A DNA stretch of 64,000 nt. It comes from Spirochaetia bacterium (lineage in GTDB: Bacteria; Spirochaetota; Spirochaetia; Treponematales; Treponemataceae). Positions 59,564 through 64,000 of this stretch are shown in pieces; position 1 is the stretch's first letter, and each line of letters opens with the position of its first letter. Under the pieces are notes generated by a model. The model was not told where the DNA came from. It made no database searches and saw nothing but the letters and a program-made list of their open reading frames with translations. The DNA lies in contig CAAGIS010000064.1 in NCBI GenBank assembly GCA_900769985.1, positions 1-64,000 of the forward strand, read 5' to 3'. The position numbers and the translations under genes are program-made.

Positions 59564-62115
59564 TATGAAAGACCAAGCTCCTGAAAGAGTTTTTTATAAG
59601 TTACAAAATGTTCTGACTGTGCAAATTCAGAAATCTTGTCTTCTGGCAGATTTTCAAGCAACTGATCCATATAAGAAAGAACAGATTTAATTTCCTGCTT
59701 CAAGTCAGAAGGAATTTCTTCATTTGAAACATTTTCTTTTTTCGGTTCTAAATCAACCTGTTCTGTAAATACAGATTCATCCTGCAAGTCTTCTCCTGCA
59801 GAAATCACATCATTAAAATCTGTCTCTTCTATTACAGAGTCTTCAAGAACTGTGTCATCTTTATTTGTTTCTTCAATAACAGGCTCTTCAACTGAAGTTT
59901 CTTCAAAAACAGGTTCTTCTGTTTCTGTTATTTCGATTTCTTCAGAACTATCAGACAGTTTTAAACTGTCAGGATTTTCATCAAGTTCATCAAGTGTATT
60001 GTCTGTAATGTCATCTACAGTCGGAGAAGGCAAGTCTAAATCACTGAATTCTTCATTATCAGACTGTTCGCTTTGAATTTCAGTTTCTTCTTTTGCATCA
60101 GCAGCAATGTAATCTAATTTTTCAGAAGTAAGTGCGCTGTCAATTGAATCATCTTCGTTAAAGAAGTCGTCAATAGGATTAGATGCAGAAAATTCGCCCT
60201 GTTCAGAAACAGATGTTTCTGCGCTTTCTTCGCTGCCAGAAAAATCATCGGCATTAAAGTCACTGTCTGATAAATCCTCGACTTTTGGAATTTCAATTTC
60301 TTCCGGCAAATTTTCGCTGATTTCAAAATCTGACATGTCGTCTTCGCTGGCAGTTTCTTCTATGACACTTTCTTCTATGACAGGTTCCTGATTAATTTCA
60401 GAAGAAATGTCTTCTTCAATTGTTTCTTCATTTTCCAGAGTCGGTTCAAAAGAAGTTTCCTCTTCAATAGTATTTTCATCTTCGACAGTACTGTCAAAAA
60501 CACCGTCAATCTCATCTTCAACTGTAGATTCAAATTGAGAAGAACCTTCATTTTCTTCCTGTTTTAAGTCAGGCTGAATATCAGACTGAATGTCAGAAAG
60601 CTTGTTTTCCTGTATTGAATCTTCAGTAATGTTATTATTTATGTCTTCCGTTTCATCAAGAAATTCTGCGCTGTTTAAAATATTGTCAAGTTCATCCCCT
60701 GATAATGCAATTGTGTCGTCTTCATCAGAGTCTGCAAAAAATCCTGAATTTTCTTCTTTCTGTTCAGGGATTTTGACGTCTGCTTCCCTTGATTTTAAGT
60801 CTGCAAAATCAGTTTTAAGGTTTTTGATTTCGTCTTTTAGTAAAGCAAGTTCGCTTGCAATTTGCTGCAGGATTTCCTGTTCTTTGAGCGAAATCTCAGA
60901 AGGGCGACTTTCTGCTTGCGGCTGCTCTTCTGGTTCTGATGTTTCCTGCGGTTCATCAGAAAAATCAGGTTGAGAATCGCTTACAATGTTTCCTGCAACA
61001 ACATCGTTTATTGAAACTGTCGTGTCATCGTCAGTATCAGCCGAAACTTTTAAATCATAATCGACAGTTTCTTTTGCATGTTCTTTTATTGTATCTTCAG
61101 GAACATTCAAAGGCTGTTCGTCTTCGTTTTCACCAATTCCAAATTCAGATAAATCTATTGACTCTGTGTCAATTTCTTCTCCAGTTCCTTCGGATTCAGA
61201 AACGGCAACACTTTCAGTTTCCTGATTTTCTGTTTGACTTTCTGTATCTTCTTCGACTTCAAAAGAATCTGCCGTTTCGTCAAATGAAAGGGATATGTCA
61301 AGAGGTTCTTCATCTACGATTTCTTCCTGTTTTGGTTTACTATCCGAAGCAAAATCGCCGAAATCACCTGTATCAATGAACTCGTCAAGGTTTAAATCCT
61401 CTGTTTGTGAACTGTCAAGCCCAAAACTGGCAGAAACATCTTCAGTTTCGGAACTTGAAGAATCATCAGAAAGGAAACTGTCTAAGTCAACTTCGACGTC
61501 TTCCATGCTGTCTAGATTAATGTCTGCAGCTTCAGAAGAATTTGTGTCTGACTCAGAAACAAGAGTGTCTTCTGTAAAATCTTCAGCATTATCAAAAGTC
61601 TGTTCACTCATAATATCACCTGTAGCAGATTCGATAACAGGTTCTTCAATATCTGCCGTATTTTCTTTAGTATCTTCGTTTTGTTCTATGTCTTGTTCTA
61701 TATCATCTAAATCATCAAAAGATATGTCTGACGTAATGTCATCAATGTTAAAGTCATCTTCAGTTCCGGCAGTTTCAATTACCTGTTCAGATTCTGATGT
61801 GGTTTCTGTATTTTCCGAGATTTCTGCTGTTTCGTTTTCTTGAACTTCGGCATTGCCGTTTTCTTCTGTTTCAAAATCAATGTCTGCAAAAGGGTCTTCG
61901 ATTGTTTCTTCTTTTACTTCATCAATAGAAAAATCAAAATCATTCAGAGAATCTTCTGTTTTGTCAGAATTGCCGGGATTATCAAAATCGGGAAGTTCGG
62001 CATCAAGAGAAAATGATTCATCGGTAATATCTGCATCGGCTTTTATGTCTTTTGGCGGTTTTTTTACCCAGACACCATAATTGTCAAGTTCATTTTTATC
62101 ATTTTGACTGCTCAT
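59563..62115 (-). CDS. Very acidic, repetitive 850-aa protein
   Basis: The N-terminus carries DNYGVWVKKPPKDIKAD. It continues as about 780 residues rich in Glu, Asp, Ser and Thr with recurring units such as EEPVIEET and DSVIEET. One coiled-coil-like helix (ISLKEQEILQQIASELALLK, near residue 412) breaks it. The C-terminal 45 residues form a compact helical domain (LKQEIKSVLSYMDQLLENLP ... FQELGLS). No signal peptide or membrane segment. The architecture suggests a cytoplasmic scaffold with binding domains at both ends. AGGGGAAG precedes the ATG. First gene of the DUF115 operon. Confidence 0.75.
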   Translation of the reverse strand: MSSQNDKNELDNYGVWVKKPPKDIKADADITDESFSLDAELPDFDNPGNSDKTEDSLNDFDFSIDEVKEETIEDPFADIDFETEENGNAEVQENETAEISENTETTSESEQVIETAGTEDDFNIDDITSDISFDDLDDIEQDIEQNEDTKENTADIEEPVIESATGDIMSEQTFDNAEDFTEDTLVSESDTNSSEAADINLDSMEDVEVDLDSFLSDDSSSSETEDVSASFGLDSSQTEDLNLDEFIDTGDFGDFASDSKPKQEEIVDEEPLDISLSFDETADSFEVEEDTESQTENQETESVAVSESEGTGEEIDTESIDLSEFGIGENEDEQPLNVPEDTIKEHAKETVDYDLKVSADTDDDTTVSINDVVAGNIVSDSQPDFSDEPQETSEPEEQPQAESRPSEISLKEQEILQQIASELALLKDEIKNLKTDFADLKSREADVKIPEQKEENSGFFADSDEDDTIALSGDELDNILNSAEFLDETEDINNNITEDSIQENKLSDIQSDIQPDLKQEENEGSSQFESTVEDEIDGVFDSTVEDENTIEEETSFEPTLENEETIEEDISSEINQEPVIEESVIEETASEDDMSDFEISENLPEEIEIPKVEDLSDSDFNADDFSGSEESAETSVSEQGEFSASNPIDDFFNEDDSIDSALTSEKLDYIAADAKEETEIQSEQSDNEEFSDLDLPSPTVDDITDNTLDELDENPDSLKLSDSSEEIEITETEEPVFEETSVEEPVIEETNKDDTVLEDSVIEETDFNDVISAGEDLQDESVFTEQVDLEPKKENVSNEEIPSDLKQEIKSVLSYMDQLLENLPEDKISEFAQSEHFVTYKKLFQELGLS

Positions 62116-62276
62116 AATTCTTCCCCTTATATATGAATTATATGAAAATTATAGTCTAATTCAATTATTTATCGGCAGAAACATATAAAATCTGCACCAT
62201 TTTATTAAAATTAATTTTATTATAACATATTTTATAATTTAAGAAAATAAAAAAATGAACCGATAATTCAATTATC

Positions 62277-62774
62277 ATGAAAAGCATAAAGTATTTGTTA
62301 TCAGTTTTGGCAGGAGTTGCAGTGTATGTTCTGATATGCGTAACGTGCGGTGTAAACGGAATATGGGCTTACAATCAGCTTTCTGAACAGAAAAGAATCA
62401 TAAGTGTCAATACTCAGCACATTCAGAATATAAACGAACAGCTGAAACTGGAAAAAACTGCCATACAGAATGACAAAGATGTCATTGCAGCTTATGCCAG
62501 AAAACTTGATTATGTTTTTGAAGGTGAAAAACTTGTAAAAATAAAAGGTCTTGGAGCAATTCAGGATATGAAATATGATACGGGAACTGTTTTAAAAAGC
62601 AGGAGTGTCGTGTCAATTCCAGAATGGGTTTGCAAAGCTTCTGGGCTTCTTGTCGGTGTCCTTGTATTTGTCCTCATTTTTTTATATGACATTTCCTGCG
62701 GCAACATTTCGTTCAAGAAAAAGCATTACGAAACAATTTCAGGAATTCCTGTTTATGATATACCTCAAGTCTGA
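62277..62774 (+). CDS. FtsB/DivIC-like membrane protein with second helix
   Basis: A 165-aa protein: membrane helix 1 (YLLSVLAGVAVYVLICVTCG, about residues 6-25), a coiled coil (QLSEQKRIISVNTQHIQNIN ...), and the FtsB/DivIC-like segment AAYARKLDYVFEGEKLVKIK. Unlike normal 90-120 aa septum-initiator proteins it continues into a second membrane helix (ASGLLVGVLVFVLIFLYDI, about 122-140) and a short basic tail. A role in division is inferred from the motif. It overlaps the Sua5/YrdC gene by 20 bp. Confidence 0.65.
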   Translation: MKSIKYLLSVLAGVAVYVLICVTCGVNGIWAYNQLSEQKRIISVNTQHIQNINEQLKLEKTAIQNDKDVIAAYARKLDYVFEGEKLVKIKGLGAIQDMKYDTGTVLKSRSVVSIPEWVCKASGLLVGVLVFVLIFLYDISCGNISFKKKHYETISGIPVYDIPQV

Positions 62775-63318
62775 CAGCGACAGCATAAAAAAATGTGCTG
62801 AAAACTTAAAAAACGGCAATATAATAATAATTCCGACTGATACTGTTTATGGTTTTTCCGGAATAGTTGATTCCGTTCACTTTACGCAGGAAAAAATCAA
62901 AAAAATAAAAGGTCGTGATGAAAAAAAGCCTTTTATCCAGTTGATTGCCTGTCCTGATGATATAAAAAAATACACTGATGATGAAATTCCTTCAGAACTT
63001 TTAAAATTCTGGCCGGGACCTCTGACAATAATCGTTCATGACAAGAACTCTGATTCAACGACTGCATACCGATGTCCTGACGACGAGTGGCTTTCTGCTA
63101 TTTTAAAGGAAGTTGGAAAACCTGTCTATTCAACTTCGGCAAATAGAAGCGGCTCTCCATTGCTTGAAAAAATCAGCGACATAAAAAAAGAATTTTCTTC
63201 TGATGTTGATTTGATTATTGATGGTGGTGATATAATAGGCGGCATTTCTTCTACGATTGCTGCTGTAGAAAACGGCAAAATTAAAGTTTTAAGACAGGGG
63301 AGTGTAAAAATCTGTTGA
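62755..63318 (+). CDS. Sua5/YciO/YrdC-family protein (threonylcarbamoyl-AMP synthase-like)
   Basis: A 187-aa protein with the family hallmarks IIIIPTDTVYGFSGIV, KIKGRDEKKPFIQLIA, FWPGPLTIIVHD and VYSTSANRSGSPLL. Enzymes of this family make threonylcarbamoyl-AMP for t6A37 of tRNA. Length fits the short TsaC/YrdC class, without the Sua5 C-terminal domain. Start is the ATG at 62755; a longer frame from 62605 lies over the preceding gene. Confidence 0.86.
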   Translation: MIYLKSDSDSIKKCAENLKNGNIIIIPTDTVYGFSGIVDSVHFTQEKIKKIKGRDEKKPFIQLIACPDDIKKYTDDEIPSELLKFWPGPLTIIVHDKNSDSTTAYRCPDDEWLSAILKEVGKPVYSTSANRSGSPLLEKISDIKKEFSSDVDLIIDGGDIIGGISSTIAAVENGKIKVLRQGSVKIC

Positions 63319-63340
63319 TTTAAAATATGTTCTTGTTTTA

Positions 63341-64000
63341 TCAGCTGATTTTAGACCATTGAACTTTGCTAACTGTTTCAATGACATTGCCACTTTTGTC
63401 AAGTCCGAGCGAAGTCTTGTATCCTGTAAGCGTTCCTGTTTCTGACAGTATGAAATTCCATTCTATTGGTTTTGAAGTTAAGGCTGCAGACAGAACTTTC
63501 TGTCTTGGTATGTCAGGATAAAAAGATGCGTTAAAATTGCCGTTCTGCGTTATTTTTAAGATTTGATTGCCTGCATCATTCTGATAGACAGAAATTGAAA
63601 TATTCATCGAGGCTCCGTTATTAAAAATAACAAATCCTCTCCCGCTTCTCATAAGTATTATTTTTGTAATTCCTTCTTCTCCTGACCAGGTGCCACTTAC
63701 ACCTTCTACTGTCATAGTAATGTCTCCGGCAACTTCCGGTACAGTGCGCTTTTTTACCTGTCCTGTTGACAGTGCTGTCTGCGTTGAAAAAGAAAGCACT
63801 TTTATTATTGAATTTTTTGCATCTGCAAGAAGCTTGTAATAAGATTCAAATTTGTTTTCTATAACGTCAATTTTAGAAGTGGCAAAGTTTTTTGCAAAAA
63901 GAGAACATTTCCAGATTTCTTCTTCGATTTTATCTATTTTTGAAAAAAGCATGATTGAATTTTCTTTTGATTTTAATTCTTCGTCATGCGGAATTAAATT
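63341..64000 (-). CDS. Unknown protein, partial (5' end beyond the window)
   Basis: At least 219 codons are visible. The frame stays open to the right edge, with coding-like residues (NLIPHDEELKSKENSI) before the first internal ATG at 63952, so the true start is outside the window. The N-terminal visible part is helical and charged; the C-terminal part is beta-rich (GTWSGEEGITKIILMRSGRG, IEWNFILSETGTLTGYKT). Family not recognised. Convergent with the YrdC-like gene (22-bp gap). Confidence 0.65.
   Translation of the reverse strand, partial: NLIPHDEELKSKENSIMLFSKIDKIEEEIWKCSLFAKNFATSKIDVIENKFESYYKLLADAKNSIIKVLSFSTQTALSTGQVKKRTVPEVAGDITMTVEGVSGTWSGEEGITKIILMRSGRGFVIFNNGASMNISISVYQNDAGNQILKITQNGNFNASFYPDIPRQKVLSAALTSKPIEWNFILSETGTLTGYKTSLGLDKSGNVIETVSKVQWSKIS

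Noticed and set aside
60939..61843. Plus-strand open frames (146 and 182 codons)
   Set aside because: They are antisense to the acidic 850-aa protein; Ser/Leu-rich composition is the complement of Glu/Asp/Ser codon repeats.
1..64000. tRNA genes, phage, integrase, insertion-sequence transposase or plasmid origin
   Set aside because: I looked through all intergenic gaps and protein products and saw none; the repeats have no transposase in this window.

Overview
The window reads as chromosomal DNA of an AT-rich spirochaete, most likely a Treponema. This rests on the run of Treponema-style genes (eukaryote-type IleRS, motility-associated DUF115 pair, DUF2225 protein, N-terminally extended uracil phosphoribosyltransferase, many TPR and unassigned exported proteins), spirochaete-like lipoprotein signals, frequent TTG/GTG starts and the 5S rRNA. 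No phage, plasmid, transposase, tRNA or CRISPR array is visible. Species assignment is inference.

Layout: 1-1.8 kb holds the end of an rRNA operon (5S), then mnmA and a DUF1893 gene on the minus strand. 1.9-5.8 kb (+) carries citrate synthase, an RsuA-type pseudouridine synthase and formate-THF ligase. 5.8-10.8 kb (-) is a complete sufCBDSU iron-sulfur assembly operon. 11.1-16.3 kb (+) has a 29-codon COX24/mS38-like gene and a tightly overlapping dxs-folP-cdaA-cdaR-acpS operon (isoprenoid, folate, c-di-AMP, lipid). 16.3-21.0 kb has a DUF2225 gene, truA, priA and a family-4 uracil-DNA glycosylase. 21.0-26.2 kb (+) holds three consecutive exported, probably outer-membrane, proteins. 26.4-31.7 kb has a GT28-like glycosyltransferase, thiI, murC and a CBS/CorC membrane protein. 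32-35.4 kb has yicC, a cytidylate-kinase-like gene and leuCD. 35.6-41 kb (-) has an HMA-like small protein, rlmN, two TPR genes, rsmD and an ankyrin protein. 41.1-54.2 kb (+) has yebC, pyk, ruvC, a truncated exported-protein remnant, an acyl-CoA synthetase, an unknown exported protein, ileS, a lipoprotein, upp and a TPR lipoprotein. 54.2-62.1 kb (-) is a five-gene operon (acidic protein, unknown, two DUF115 proteins, membrane protein with a degenerate GGDEF-like domain). 62.3 kb to the end has an FtsB/DivIC-like gene, a Sua5/YrdC gene and a partial unknown gene.

The most interesting non-genic signals are: (1) a dispersed intergenic hairpin-repeat superfamily, with six copies of type A and two of type B whose stems carry compensatory changes; (2) a tandem pair of 60-bp structured elements between thiI and murC; (3) a recurrent promoter geometry placing the -10 box 6-9 nt from an ATG with no Shine-Dalgarno, which predicts leaderless mRNAs. 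The most interesting genic signals are motif losses in conserved enzymes (CdaA DGA to DAA, kinase Walker-A Lys to Asn, MnmA second cysteine region missing), a dxs whose conserved N-terminus can only be reached from a non-AUG/GUG/UUG start, and the five-gene DUF115 operon as the best candidate for an incompletely described system.
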